Assembly: GCA_016704445.1 (NCBI GenBank)
Contig: JADJAE010000151.1
Location: 44,775-108,774, forward strand
DNA length: 64,000 nucleotides
Direction: 5' to 3'
From: Deltaproteobacteria bacterium
GTDB lineage: Bacteria > Myxococcota_A > Polyangia > Polyangiales > Ga0077539
Part shown: in pieces, positions 17,154 to 26,464 of the stretch
How positions within the stretch are numbered: the first letter of the stretch is position 1
Layout of the letters: every line of letters starts with the position of its first letter
Made by a program: the position numbers and the translations under genes
Notes under the pieces: model-generated
Database searches by the model: none
The model's input: only the letters and a program-made list of their open reading frames with translations
Told to the model about the DNA's origin: nothing

Positions 17154-18123
17154 ATGCCGCCCAGTCAAAAGAACCTAGGAGTCGCCGTGTCAACTGATTA
17201 CTCATTTCCGGCCGCGCTCATCAGTATCGCACTGGCCTTAGTTCTCCAAGCTACGCCCTCGCATGCCCAGCCTTCTTGACCCGCAGGGAGCTTCGTGGAG
17301 CAGCGAGAATAGTGAGTGCGACTGCAATACGGACACGCCGATATTTGATTCGGGATACCGCCGCGCCCGAATCCCGCCGGAGTTGATTTCGAATTTTCCG
17401 CACTGGGAGAGCGGATTTGGAATCGCCTTAGGCTACCTTCGAGCTACTGGGGATCGACTGCCTCCGGATAATCACTTGTCGGTCATGCCAACAGCGTACG
17501 TCGACTACCTGTTGCCATTTAGCCTCAACGAAGATGGTCGGGCGTTCGCCGGCTTCTGGTTCCGAATCGAGACCGCCGTTGGCTATCTGGGCGGCTATCA
17601 GAACGCCGCCGATTATATTGGCGGACTGAGGGCGACAACGCGAGCAGACATCGGACTTCGGGTGTCGTACTTCGCTTTCGGAGGCAGCATCGCTTACGAT
17701 CATATTCCGTGGTCACACAGTGTCCAGCCGTGGTATGCGGCCGCTACACCGGTTCCTGACGTGAATTCCGTTGCGGGCGGACTGTCTCTCTCCTTGGGGA
17801 ATGTCGGTCGGTATGTCACGGCCAGCGGTTCAGAGTCTGAGTTTCAGTGGCGATTTGGAGTCGCATGGTATCCGCTGGGAGCGTCAACCTCTGGAGATGT
17901 TAGGAATATTGTCGCGGGTAATGTTCGGATCGGAATCGGAGAGTTTATTGGAATCGACTTACTTCTTCGATACACGCAAGAAAACGGATCCGTCCGCGAT
18001 GGAATCGAAGCGTCGCTTGCGCTTGTGATGCCATGGACCCTTTGGTTCCGCGGGCTTCAGACACCCGAAGGTCAACGGGCTCTGCAGAGTACGTCGACGG
18101 CCATCAGTACAGCAGTGCGATGA
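17154..18123 (+). CDS. Probable outer-membrane beta-barrel protein (frameshift after signal peptide)
   Basis: The ATG at 17154 encodes a signal peptide, with YSFPAALISIALALVLQAT and a cleavage-like SHAQ. The frame then ends at 17279, and a second frame continues directly from LLDPQGASWSSENSECDCN to 18123. One base change near 17275 would fuse them. The mature part has alternating aromatic strands such as GFGIALGYLRATG, FAGFWFRIETAVGYLGGY and IGIDLLLRYTQENG, as in porin-like barrels. The length of about 320 residues fits an 8-12 stranded barrel. Base composition is lower in GC than the flanks. No specific family is recognised. Confidence 0.62.
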
Positions 18124-18225
18124 ATCCGGCATGGATCATTTGGCATCGCAATGTAGACGCCGTGTGTCCGGGGACGCTGCAAGCGCTGAGTAAGTTGTTT
18201 GAGTCATTTTCGACTGGTAACTCAA

Positions 18226-18856
18226 ATGCTAGCCACCGATAGACTGCAGCTTCGCACGGCCGTGATTTTCCTCCTGTTATCGGCATGTGAAGTGCGCACT
18301 GCGATCGCCTGACAGGGTCCCCGGGACGTCCTCTCTTTCGGCACGCCAGGTAGGAGCACTCAGCGCTTGCATTCGAAATGGATCGAATCCTACCGGCGTT
18401 GCTCGGAGTGATCTTAATGACAGAGACTTTCAGCAGTATGTTGTTTGTGAGTTGAACCGCTTTTGGGGGCATTGTCCCAGGGGTTCCGGCACAGCCTACC
18501 GTCGGGAAGAACCAGTCGATCCCGCTACAGGCGCTCGAGATCCAGAACACGGTACCAACTTTGATGTTGAGAACGTTGCCTTCTACTCGGTGGGTGCGTT
18601 CGTGATATCCATTAATGCGGACGCACGAGTCACGCGCCGATACCTCTCGTCGGGGCCGCCCGACTTCCCTACGACGAGTATGAGTGTTTGTTCGAGCGGG
18701 TTTCCCGGATTCTATTGTTCGAGCGGGTTTCCCGGATTCTATCCTGCCTTCGGATCTGGCGATGACGAGAATGCGCTCCACGATCTTGTCTTTGACCTGT
18801 GTCGTCGGCGCGAGAGCTGCCGAGCAGATCCCGTGTGTCGTCGCTCTTTGCGGTGA
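18226..18856 (+). CDS. Lipoprotein of unknown function, frameshifted after the signal
   Basis: The ATG at 18226 gives MLATDRLQLRTAVIFLLLSA followed by CEV, a lipobox LLSAC. The frame stops at 18310, and a second frame carries the rest from about 18290 to 18856 with RQVGALSACIRNGSNPTG and FQQYVVCELNRFWGHC. An indel near 18305 would join them to about 205 residues. The mature protein has at least eight Cys. Near the C-terminus a 9-residue block, CSSGFPGFY, is duplicated exactly. The end reads DLCRRRESCRADPVCRRSLR. The gene belongs to the Cys-rich secreted-protein island. Confidence 0.58.
18689..18742 (+). repeat. 27-bp perfect tandem duplication inside a coding region
   Basis: Two identical 27-bp units begin TGTTCGAGCGGGTTTCCCGG and encode CSSGFPGFY twice in frame. 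The perfect identity suggests a recent slippage event. Confidence 0.9.
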
Positions 18857-19200
18857 TTGGCGCGCGGTTCGGCGAGGATTGTGCTTGGAGATCTACAATC
18901 AACCATGACCATTGCACAGGCCCACGGGCTTCCGCTGTGCTTTGGCAGGATGCACGGTGGACGGGATGGTGACTGTCGCTTCCGGGAATCCCCGCGATGC
19001 CTTTCCGCCACCGTTGTGTGATGGCGCGAGCGGGTGAGTGCAAGGCGCGCGACCTTTCGGGCGACAGCCAAGACTCTATCAAACCGTCGAGATGTGCGTT
19101 GAGTATACCTGTGGCTACTGTGGCATCCATGGGTTCGGAAGTGAATGAGTGAACGCAAGAGACGTCTGTAGTCGCGAGATATGGATCGTGAGGAAAAGAT
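18857..19200. other. Gene-poor stretch with possible coding remnants
   Basis: No solid gene is present. A 51-codon plus-strand ORF at 18997-19152 (MPFRHRCVMARAGECKARDL) and a Cys-bearing fragment (VEYTCGYCGIHGFG, about 19080-19130) may be pieces of another Cys-rich protein. Neither has a ribosome binding site or signal. Confidence 0.35.
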
Positions 19201-19700
19201 ATGAAATCACTTGCAGAAATCGGGCATTGGCTGATGGTGTGGGGATTCGCGGCGATGATCGCATTTGGTTGCGGGGGCGGGGGCGCCACTGATGGATAGG
19301 CATGTGTCGAACAATCAGACTGTCTGCACGCGTGCAGCTATGATCCTGCTCCCATCGGCCCAGGTACCTGCGGACCATTTCGCCTTGCGGGACAATCGTG
19401 CACCCGACCTAACTATGCCACCCAGCGGACTGCGCGCAGCCTCTTTCATGCCTGTCTGCCGGCATCTGCGGGACACGGACATCGACTGCGAGGAGCTCCG
19501 ACGCGGGGACCGGAGCGAGCGTATGTGCGGCCCTCGCATGCTTGCCGAATCAAACGTGCGTAAACTGGATTCGAACCGGAATTGCCTGCGCCAACCTGTG
19601 CTCCTCCAACAGCAGTTGTCGTAGTGGATGTTGCGCGACCTTGACGAGCGGCGCCCATGCCTGTGCTCCGGATTCGTCTTCGTGCGGCAGTGGAAGCTGA
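19201..19700 (+). pseudogene. Broken cysteine-rich lipoprotein
   Basis: The start at 19201 reads MKSLAEIGHWLMVWGFAAMI followed by AFGCGGGG, a lipoprotein signal, but the frame ends at 19299. Another frame gives ACVEQSDCLHACSYDPAPIG. Later ASVCAALACLPNQTCVNWIR runs on to NLCSSNSSCRSGCCATLTSG and CAPDSSSCGSGS, stopping at 19700. This matches the Cys-spaced 'CTEDSDC...SGCC...C' surface lipoproteins common in myxobacteria. At least two frame breaks are present. The intact form would be about 165 residues. Confidence 0.6.
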
Positions 19701-20089
19701 AGTATGCCGTCGGGCGCTTGGCGTCCCCGACGGTGTTTTGCTCCTACGCCGCGCTGATGGCCACCTCGCGGGTGATCCTGCGGCATCTAACCCACGACTC
19801 GCTCGAGCAGGTGGCCGCGGGGGCCTCATTCGGGTGCTGGTCGCGCCGAACGCGCTGGAACTCTCCGCGGGCTCGGAGTTCCGGAATCGCCTTCGGCACC
19901 CGAGCGACGAACTACTGCGGTATCTGTACGACTGCGTCCGCCTTGATCGACAGCTGCGAAGCGGACGCCGACCTCGGCGCGGAGACGGCCTGGCTCGCCG
20001 AGATCGCGCAGCGCGCCGTGCGGGTGCGAGTCGATGGGCCGGTCGGCATCCCGTGGTCGACGGTGAAGGCTGAGCTCCTCGCGAAGTGA
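19701..20089 (+). pseudogene. Fragmented small protein of unknown function
   Basis: Two plus-strand frames alternate. One reads LVAPNALELSAGSEFRNRLR, with HPSDELLRYLYDCVRLDRQ. The other begins ALIDSCEADADLGAETAWLA and ends GIPWSTVKAELLAK at 20089. Together they resemble one helical protein with an addiction-module-like tail (IPWSTVKAELLAK). I cannot place it in a family, and the evidence for an antitoxin is slight. The remaining 244 bp to the kinase start contain C-rich sequence with no gene. Confidence 0.35.
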
Positions 20090-20332
20090 CCCCTGGCGGC
20101 GCCGAGTCGTCGGACGACGAACTCGCTCATCGGCGTCAACGGTGGGCCGTCCGTCGCGCCCGTCGGCCGCCCTTGTCTCCCCCGCCGTCGCGCTCGCCGT
20201 CCACCTCGCCTCCACCCCCCTCGCACCCCGCACCGCCCCCCCCGCGTACACCCTCCGCCCCTTCCGCCGCTCTCCCCCATTCGGGTCATTTCCCTCCGCC
20301 GCTCCCGCTATCCTCTCTCCTCCATCTCCGCC

Positions 20333-23300
20333 ATGCACCCGCTCTCCCCGCTCGCGCCCGGTCTCTCCGTCGGCCCCTACACGCTCCTGCGCCACCTCGC
20401 GCGCGGCGGAACCTCCGACGTCTACGTCGCCCGCCTCGCCACCACTCCCGACGCCGCGCCCGTCGCCCTGAAGCTCCTCTCCCCGCTCTCTCCCGCCGAT
20501 CGCCAGCGCGCCGAGCGCGAGGCCGCCATCGCCGCCTCGCTCTCCCACCCGCACATCGCCGCCCTCCTCGACCACGGCCACGCCACCCTCTCCATCGACC
20601 CCTCCTCGCCGTCCCTCTTCCTCGCGCTCGAGCTCCTCCGCGGCGAGACCCTCTCCCGCCCGCCTCGTCCGCGCGCCGCTCTCCCCGTCGACGCCATCGC
20701 CCTCGGCCTCCAGCTCGCCGACGCCCTCGACCACGCCCACCAGCGCGGCGTCATCCATCGCGACCTCAAGCCCTCCAACGTCTTCCTCTGTTCGTCCCCC
20801 TCCGCCCCCTCTGCGTCCGATGCCCTCTTCGCGAAGCTCCTCGACTTCGGCGTGGCCCGCCGCTCCTCCGCCGCCTCCACCACCCCCACCGGCGCCCTCG
20901 TCGGAACCCCCGCGTACATGTCCCCCGAGCAGGTGCGCGGCGACCGCGACATCGACCCCCGCACCGACCTCTGGTCCCTCGGCGTCACCCTCTTCGAGGC
21001 CCTCTCCCAGCGCCTCCCCTTCGACGCCGACACCACCCTCGCGATCCTCTTCCGCATCGCCTTCGACCCCGCGCCTCGCCTCGACGCGCTCCGCCCCGAC
21101 CTTCCCCCCGCGCTCTGCGCCATCGTCCACCGCTGCCTCGCCCGCGACCGCGACGCCCGCTTCCCCTCGGCCGCCTCGGTCGCCGCCGCGCTCCGTGCGC
21201 TGCCGCCGCTCTCCTCCATCGCCTCGCTCTCCTCCGAGCCTGGCGCCGCGCCGCTCCCCGAGGAGGTGCGCCTCGTCACCGCCGTGCTCGCCCGCGGCGT
21301 CCGCGACCACGGCCTCCTCGAGCGCCTCGCCCGCGAGCTCGACGCCCGCTACACGCTGCTCCCCGACGCCACCGCCCTCGTCGCCTTCGGCCTCGACCGC
21401 TGGACCGGCGACGAGGCCCACCGCGCCCTCCGCCTCGCCCGCGCCGCGTCCTTCACCGCCGACCACGTCGGCGTCGCCACGGGCCACTCCGTCCCCACCG
21501 CCATCACCAGCCTCGCTCGCTCCGTCGCCGACCTCGCCCTCGCCGCCTCCGCGCTCCCAGGCCTCGGCCTCGACGCCACCACCGCCTCCCTCCTCCGCGC
21601 GTCCACCCCCCTCTCCCTCCGCCCCGACGGAACCTCCTCCCCGCTCCCCGCCGACCCCGCCTCCTCCGCCACGCCCTCCGACGCCCCGCCCTTCGTCGGC
21701 CGCAGCACCGACCTCGCGATCCTCCTCGACGCCCACGACCTCGCCACGTCCTCCCTCCGCCCCGCCGCCGCGCTGCTCCTCGGCGTCGCGGGCATCGGCA
21801 AGACCCGCACCCTCGACGAGGCCCTCCGCCGCCTCGCCGCCACCTCCGCCGCCCACATCCTCCGGGTGCGCTGCGACCGCGCCCGCCGCGACGCCCCCAT
21901 GGCCGCCCTGAGAGAGGCCCTCGCCGCGGTCGATCCCCTCGTGGCCGCCGCGCTCTCTCCGCGCGCCGCCGTGCGCGACCCGCAGGTGGCCCTCGACGGC
22001 GCCCTCGGGGCCCTCTCCGCCGTCCTCCGAGGCCTCTCCCGCGATGCGCCCGTCGTGCTCGCCATCGACGACGCCCACTGGCTCGACGCCTCCTCCCGCG
22101 CGCTGCTCGCCTCCCTCTGCGACGCCCCCGATGCCCCCGCCCTCGCGCTCTGGATGACCGCCGACCCCGACGCCGCCACCCAGCTCCGCGACCTCGTCGC
22201 CGCCACCTCCACCCGCACGCTCTCCCCCCTCCCACGAGAGTCCGCCGCGGCCATGGTCGCCTCCGTCCTCGGCCGCCCGGACGCCGATCTCGTCGACCGC
22301 GGCGAGGGCAACCCCCTCTTCCTCGAAGCCCTCGCTCGACTCGCGCTCGACCCCTCTCACGACGACGTGATCCCCCCGGGCATCGAGGCGACGCACCGCG
22401 CGGCGCTCGACCGCCTCGGCGCCAGCGAGCGCGATTTCGTCAAGCGCACCAGCGTCTTCGGCCGCACCGCCTGGCTCGAAGGAGCCGTCGACCTCGGCGC
22501 CTCCCCCGCGCCCCTCGACGCCCTCCGCCGCCGCGCGCTGCTCTCGGTGAAGCCCGACTCGCGCCTCGCCCGCTGCACCGAGCTGGAGTTTCGCAGCGCC
22601 CTCCTCGCCGACGTCGCCCACGGCCTCTGGCCTCCCGGCGAGCGCGCCTCGCTCCACGGCCAGGCCGCCGCATGGCTCTCCGCCCACGACGACGTCACCC
22701 CCGAGGAGCTCGGTCCCCACTGGCTGCTCGCCGAGCTCCCCGAGCGAGCCGCGCAGGCGTGGTCCGTCGCGGCCGAGCGCGCCGCGGCGCTGGGAGCGAC
22801 CCGCGCCGTCTGCGAGCACGCCGCCAGGGTGCTCTCGCTCACCCGACGCCCCGAGGCCCGCTGGCGAGCGCTCACCGCCCGAGACACCGCCCTCCAGCTC
22901 GCCGGCGACCGCGCCCTGCAGCGCGAGGGCCTCACGCTCCTCGACGAGCTCGCCGCCTCGATGGACCCCGCGGCCCGCGCCGAGGTGCAGTGGCGCTGGT
23001 GCCACCACGCGCGCATGGTCGACGACGTCGCCCACGCCGAGCGCGCGGGCCGATCGGCCGAGGCGCTCTCCCCCCCGGGAGCGCGCTGGGGAGCCGCCGC
23101 CACCATGGAGCTCGCGCTGCTCTACGCCGACCGCGGCCGCATCGCCGAGGCCCGAGAGCGCGCCGCCGCCGCGATGAGCGCCGCGCTGGGCGTCGACGAC
23201 CCGTGGCTGCAGGCCCGCGCCGCGCATACGCTCGCGTACGTGCTGCTGGAGGAGGGCTCCGACTTCGACCGGGCGCTGCGCCTCTACCGCGACGCCGCCG

Positions 23301-23992
23301 CGGGCTACCAGCGCACCGGCGACCGTCGACGCGAGGCCATCGCGCTCCTCAACGGCGGCGCCGCGCTGGCGCAGGTGGGCCGCTTCGGCGACGCCCTCGA
23401 CGCCTTCGACGAGGCCCGCTCGCTGGCGCTGCGCGTCGGCAACGCCCGCACCGCGGCCGTCTCGCTGGAGAACCGCGGGGCCGTGCGTCGCGCGCTCGGA
23501 GAGCACCGCCCCGCGGAGGACGACCTGGCGCTCGCGCTCGCCGAGGCCGCGCGCCTCGGGCACCGGAGGCTGGCCGAGGCCGCGCGCATCGAGCGGCTCT
23601 ACCTCGCGCTGGCCACCGACGCGGATGCCTCCACCCTGCGCGCTCGATGCGAGGAGGTCGCCTCGGTCGCGGCGGAGGCCGAGGCGCCCGCGCAGGCCGC
23701 ATCGGCGGTCGCGGCGGCGCTACGGGCCGGCGCCCGACTGGGAGACACGGTGGCCCCGATGATCGATCGGGCGAGGGCGATGCTCAAAGCGCTGACGCCG
23801 CAGCCGATGCTCGCCGCCGAGCTGCTCGTCGCGCTCTGGGAGGTCGACGGTCGCCGCGCGACCGACGAGAGGGCCTTCGCGGCGGCGCTCTCGGCCTACG
23901 CCGACGGCGCGGGCAACGACGCCGACCGGGGCGTCCGGCGGAGGGGCTTCGCGCGGCGCTTCATGGTGCCCGAGGGGCTGCAGCCGGGCTGA
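20333..23992 (+). CDS. Ser/Thr protein kinase fused to AAA ATPase and TPR-like repeats
   Basis: This 1219-residue protein starts MHPLSPLAPGLSVGPYTLLR. The kinase domain (about residues 14-275) has the VAIK lysine K47, HRDLKPSN at 142-149, DFG at 171-173 and GTPAYMSPEQ. The glycine loop is unusual (LARGGTSDVYVA). A nucleotide-cyclase-like or linker region follows. Then comes an AAA_16/STAND ATPase with Walker A GVAGIGKT (about 483-490) and Walker B VVLAIDDAHWLD (about 572-583). The C-terminal half is alpha-helical with TPR-like repeats such as ALRLYRDAAAGYQRTGDRRR. This architecture matches PknK-type STAND regulators of myxobacteria. It probably senses a partner through its repeats and phosphorylates downstream proteins in the cytosol. 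The gene has no close co-directional neighbour. Confidence 0.93.
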   Translation: MHPLSPLAPGLSVGPYTLLRHLARGGTSDVYVARLATTPDAAPVALKLLSPLSPADRQRAEREAAIAASLSHPHIAALLDHGHATLSIDPSSPSLFLALELLRGETLSRPPRPRAALPVDAIALGLQLADALDHAHQRGVIHRDLKPSNVFLCSSPSAPSASDALFAKLLDFGVARRSSAASTTPTGALVGTPAYMSPEQVRGDRDIDPRTDLWSLGVTLFEALSQRLPFDADTTLAILFRIAFDPAPRLDALRPDLPPALCAIVHRCLARDRDARFPSAASVAAALRALPPLSSIASLSSEPGAAPLPEEVRLVTAVLARGVRDHGLLERLARELDARYTLLPDATALVAFGLDRWTGDEAHRALRLARAASFTADHVGVATGHSVPTAITSLARSVADLALAASALPGLGLDATTASLLRASTPLSLRPDGTSSPLPADPASSATPSDAPPFVGRSTDLAILLDAHDLATSSLRPAAALLLGVAGIGKTRTLDEALRRLAATSAAHILRVRCDRARRDAPMAALREALAAVDPLVAAALSPRAAVRDPQVALDGALGALSAVLRGLSRDAPVVLAIDDAHWLDASSRALLASLCDAPDAPALALWMTADPDAATQLRDLVAATSTRTLSPLPRESAAAMVASVLGRPDADLVDRGEGNPLFLEALARLALDPSHDDVIPPGIEATHRAALDRLGASERDFVKRTSVFGRTAWLEGAVDLGASPAPLDALRRRALLSVKPDSRLARCTELEFRSALLADVAHGLWPPGERASLHGQAAAWLSAHDDVTPEELGPHWLLAELPERAAQAWSVAAERAAALGATRAVCEHAARVLSLTRRPEARWRALTARDTALQLAGDRALQREGLTLLDELAASMDPAARAEVQWRWCHHARMVDDVAHAERAGRSAEALSPPGARWGAAATMELALLYADRGRIAEARERAAAAMSAALGVDDPWLQARAAHTLAYVLLEEGSDFDRALRLYRDAAAGYQRTGDRRREAIALLNGGAALAQVGRFGDALDAFDEARSLALRVGNARTAAVSLENRGAVRRALGEHRPAEDDLALALAEAARLGHRRLAEAARIERLYLALATDADASTLRARCEEVASVAAEAEAPAQAASAVAAALRAGARLGDTVAPMIDRARAMLKALTPQPMLAAELLVALWEVDGRRATDERAFAAALSAYADGAGNDADRGVRRRGFARRFMVPEGLQPG

Positions 23993-24003
23993 GGGCGGCT
24001 GCC

Positions 24004-24046
24004 CACCTACAGACGTCTGTAGCTGCACCTACAGAGGTCTGTAGGT
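24004..24046. promoter_or_regulatory. Twin palindromes downstream of the kinase gene
   Basis: CTACAGACGTCTGTAG is a perfect 16-bp palindrome. A second near-perfect one, CTACAGAGGTCTGTAG, follows 6 bp later. No T-run follows, so these look more like paired operator sites or a symmetric 3' structure than a classic terminator. No regulator that would bind is obvious. Confidence 0.45.
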
Positions 24047-24048
24047 GG

Positions 24049-24385
24049 GGAGTCCCCGGTACGACCGCGAGGCCGTCAGCGAGGAGTCCCCGGTACGACC
24101 GCGAGGCCGCCAGCGAGGAGTCCCCGGTACGACCGCGAGGCCGCCAGTAACCCGAGCCAGACCCCAGCCCGTAAGGGCGGGGGAGAGACCTACCACCCTA
24201 CCAGTCGTCGTCCGGAGACGTGGTCGGTTTCCGGGCAGAGGCGGCGTCAGAATTCCGCGCTGGGCCGGCGTGGTAGGTCGCTCCCGCTCCCTCACGGTCG
24301 CGGTCTGGCTCTGGTCGCTGACGGCCTCGCGGTCGTACCGGGGACTCCTCGCTGACGGCCTCGCGGTCGTACCGGGGAAGCGAAA
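24049..24385. repeat. Foldback element with terminal 34-bp tandem repeats
   Basis: The left side has three 34-bp units starting GGAGTCCCCGGTACGACCGC. The right side has two in reverse complement (GCGGTCGTACCGGGGACTCC). Inside them a further inverted pair, GAGCCAGACC...GACCTACCAC and its near complement, extends the symmetry. The core of about 150 bp has no ORF. The whole resembles a MITE or BIME-like palindromic element. The rest of 23993-24479 holds nothing I can call a gene. Confidence 0.65.
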
Positions 24386-24479
24386 GGGGCTCCGCTGCGA
24401 TGTGTAGAAGGGAAAGGGTTTCCAACCCGCGGGCACAGCGGACGACCCTACGGACTGCGTTCGGGCTGAACGCGGCCTC

Positions 24480-26342
24480 TCAGCGCCCCGCGAAGGTGCG
24501 CCCGCTGTCTTCGGACACCATCAGCACCCGGTACGGCGTCTTCGTCTCGACCACCCTGGTCGCCGGGGGGTTGTTCCCCTCCGCCGTCGCGCCAGGAACC
24601 GGCTCGGTGCGCTGGGTGATCGCGTCGCCCTCGATCCACGCCGCCAGCGCCCGACCCTGAGACACGCCTCGCAGCGCCCGCACCGAGCGCACCGTGTTGG
24701 CCGCAGGGACCAGCGATCCCACGTAGCCGCCGGGCTCCCACTGCGTCGACTGCAGCGGCCGCCGCCAGGCCCGCAGTGCCACCGGGTGCGCCGCGATCGC
24801 CACCAGGCCGTCGTCGACCAGCAGCACCTCGCGCAGCCGGGCGCCACGGTCGTAGGGCAGCATCGGAACCGTCTCCACCGTAGGCTCCCTCCCCACCGGG
24901 AAGGTCACCACCACCGTGTGCGCCTCCATCGTCGGCGGGTCGCTCACCATCAGCGCGCGCCCCGCGTCGCAGCGCAGCGTCGGGTCGAGGCCCCACGCGC
25001 CCGCCGTCGTGGCCTGCGCCACCCGCAGCTGCTCTCCCTCGATGCGCAGCACCGCGACCCCGGAGGCGCCCACCAGGGCCACGTAGCGCACGCCGTCCGA
25101 CCCGCAGGTGAGCAGCCGCTGCACCGAAGGGAACACCACCGGCTCGCGCCTCGGCCCCGGCGTCACCGTGAGCCCGGCCGGGGTGACCGCGACGACGTGC
25201 TGCTCCACCGCGAGGTCGAGCGCCCTCGGCCGCAGCGTGGTCACCCGCCAGCGCGTGGCGTCGAGCGGCTCTGGCGCGACCACGGCCCCCATCTGGCTCT
25301 CCGGGGCGCCCAGGGTGACGGCTTCGGACCACCGCCCCGGCTCGTCGAAGCGCACCGCCCGCAGCCTCACGGTGCCCTGGGTGCGGGTCAGCCACGCGAG
25401 GCCGTCGGGGCTCGCCGCGGCCTGCCAGTCGAAGGCCTCCCCGCGGCGCGTGACGCCGGGCTCGTCGGGAAGGGCGATGACCCGGGTCGACGGCTCGAGC
25501 GGGATCACCGCGCCGCCGTGCTCCGTCGAGGCCCTCAGCACGCCGCCGCGAGGAGGCTCCCTCCAGGCCACGGCGGCGCCCACCTCGGTGTCGTTGAGGG
25601 AGCGACGGTCGAAGTCCACCCGGTGCGTGCGCCCGTCGACCAGCGATCGGTAGAAGTACACCGTCGGGGAGGCCAGCACCGCCTGCTCGTGGGCGGCCGG
25701 CACGTCGCGCCACCGGGGGACCTCCGGCGGCGGAGGCATCGGAAACTGCTCCTGCCGCAGGGGGAAGGGGGTCCATCGGTCGCGGGTGCCCAGGGAGAGG
25801 TTGCGCACGTCGGTGAAGAGCGACGCGAGCTGCGAGGGGAGGGTGCCGTCGTCGGCGATGCGCATCAGCCCGGTCTGCCAGGCCACCGCGCGGCTCGCGG
25901 GGTCGTCTCCGGGGCGGGCGAAGCCGAAGCGCGGCGGCGTCGGGCGCTGCAGGGCGCGGCGCAGCCGAACGATGGTGCTGGAGGTGTTGGGCGAGCGCTG
26001 CGAGGCCGACTGCAGCCGCTGGTCGAGCTCGTCGAGCGGGGCCACGCAGCGCGAGGGCCAGTCGTGCGCGAGCGACCCGGAGGCGTGCATCTGGAGCCAC
26101 GAGGCGATGCGGGAGGTCCACCGGGCCTGCTGCGCGGCGGGGTCGTCCTCACGGAGGATCCAGGAGACGTCGGGGCCGAAGAGGCAGGTGGCCAGGGCGC
26201 GGGCGCTCTCCGCCGCGGGACCGTCGCGGCGGATGACCTGCTGCTCGTGGCGCGTCCACTGCCGGCGGGTGAGGACGGCCACCGTGATGAGCACGAAGAA
26301 GGCCCACGAACCCCGAGACGGTCGGACCTTGAACAATGCCAT
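24480..26342 (-). CDS. Single-pass membrane-anchored protein of unknown function
   Basis: The start at 26342 (MALFKVRPSRGSWAFFVLIT) gives one N-terminal membrane helix and a 595-residue extracytoplasmic part. The rest is beta-rich with spaced strands like GTVRLRAVRFDEPGRWSEAV and RYVALVGASGVAVLRIEGEQ. It could be a beta-propeller-like sensor, with WxxG-type sequence and SEDSGRTFAG near the end (a BNR/Asp-box-like SxDxGxTF motif). It is divergent from the YfhO-like gene across a 122-bp gap. I do not recognise a named family. Confidence 0.7.
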   Translation of the reverse strand: MALFKVRPSRGSWAFFVLITVAVLTRRQWTRHEQQVIRRDGPAAESARALATCLFGPDVSWILREDDPAAQQARWTSRIASWLQMHASGSLAHDWPSRCVAPLDELDQRLQSASQRSPNTSSTIVRLRRALQRPTPPRFGFARPGDDPASRAVAWQTGLMRIADDGTLPSQLASLFTDVRNLSLGTRDRWTPFPLRQEQFPMPPPPEVPRWRDVPAAHEQAVLASPTVYFYRSLVDGRTHRVDFDRRSLNDTEVGAAVAWREPPRGGVLRASTEHGGAVIPLEPSTRVIALPDEPGVTRRGEAFDWQAAASPDGLAWLTRTQGTVRLRAVRFDEPGRWSEAVTLGAPESQMGAVVAPEPLDATRWRVTTLRPRALDLAVEQHVVAVTPAGLTVTPGPRREPVVFPSVQRLLTCGSDGVRYVALVGASGVAVLRIEGEQLRVAQATTAGAWGLDPTLRCDAGRALMVSDPPTMEAHTVVVTFPVGREPTVETVPMLPYDRGARLREVLLVDDGLVAIAAHPVALRAWRRPLQSTQWEPGGYVGSLVPAANTVRSVRALRGVSQGRALAAWIEGDAITQRTEPVPGATAEGNNPPATRVVETKTPYRVLMVSEDSGRTFAGR

Positions 26343-26464
26343 CGCGCGTGGCGAACCCTACCAACTGCCCTCCCGGCGCGCCAACCCCGACGGCGCATCG
26401 GGCACCCGGATGTCGACGCGGCGGTTGCGCCCGTCGCCGCCGGGGTGCGAGCGTGGCCGATCGC

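Noticed and set aside
19826..23563. 1245-codon minus-strand ORF
   Set aside because: It lies antisense to the kinase gene, whose motifs are unmistakable. The minus-strand text is Gly/Glu/Arg low complexity typical of high-GC shadows.
20086..24150. 1354-codon plus-strand ORF
   Set aside because: Arg/Pro/His-rich frame offset from the kinase gene; no motif.
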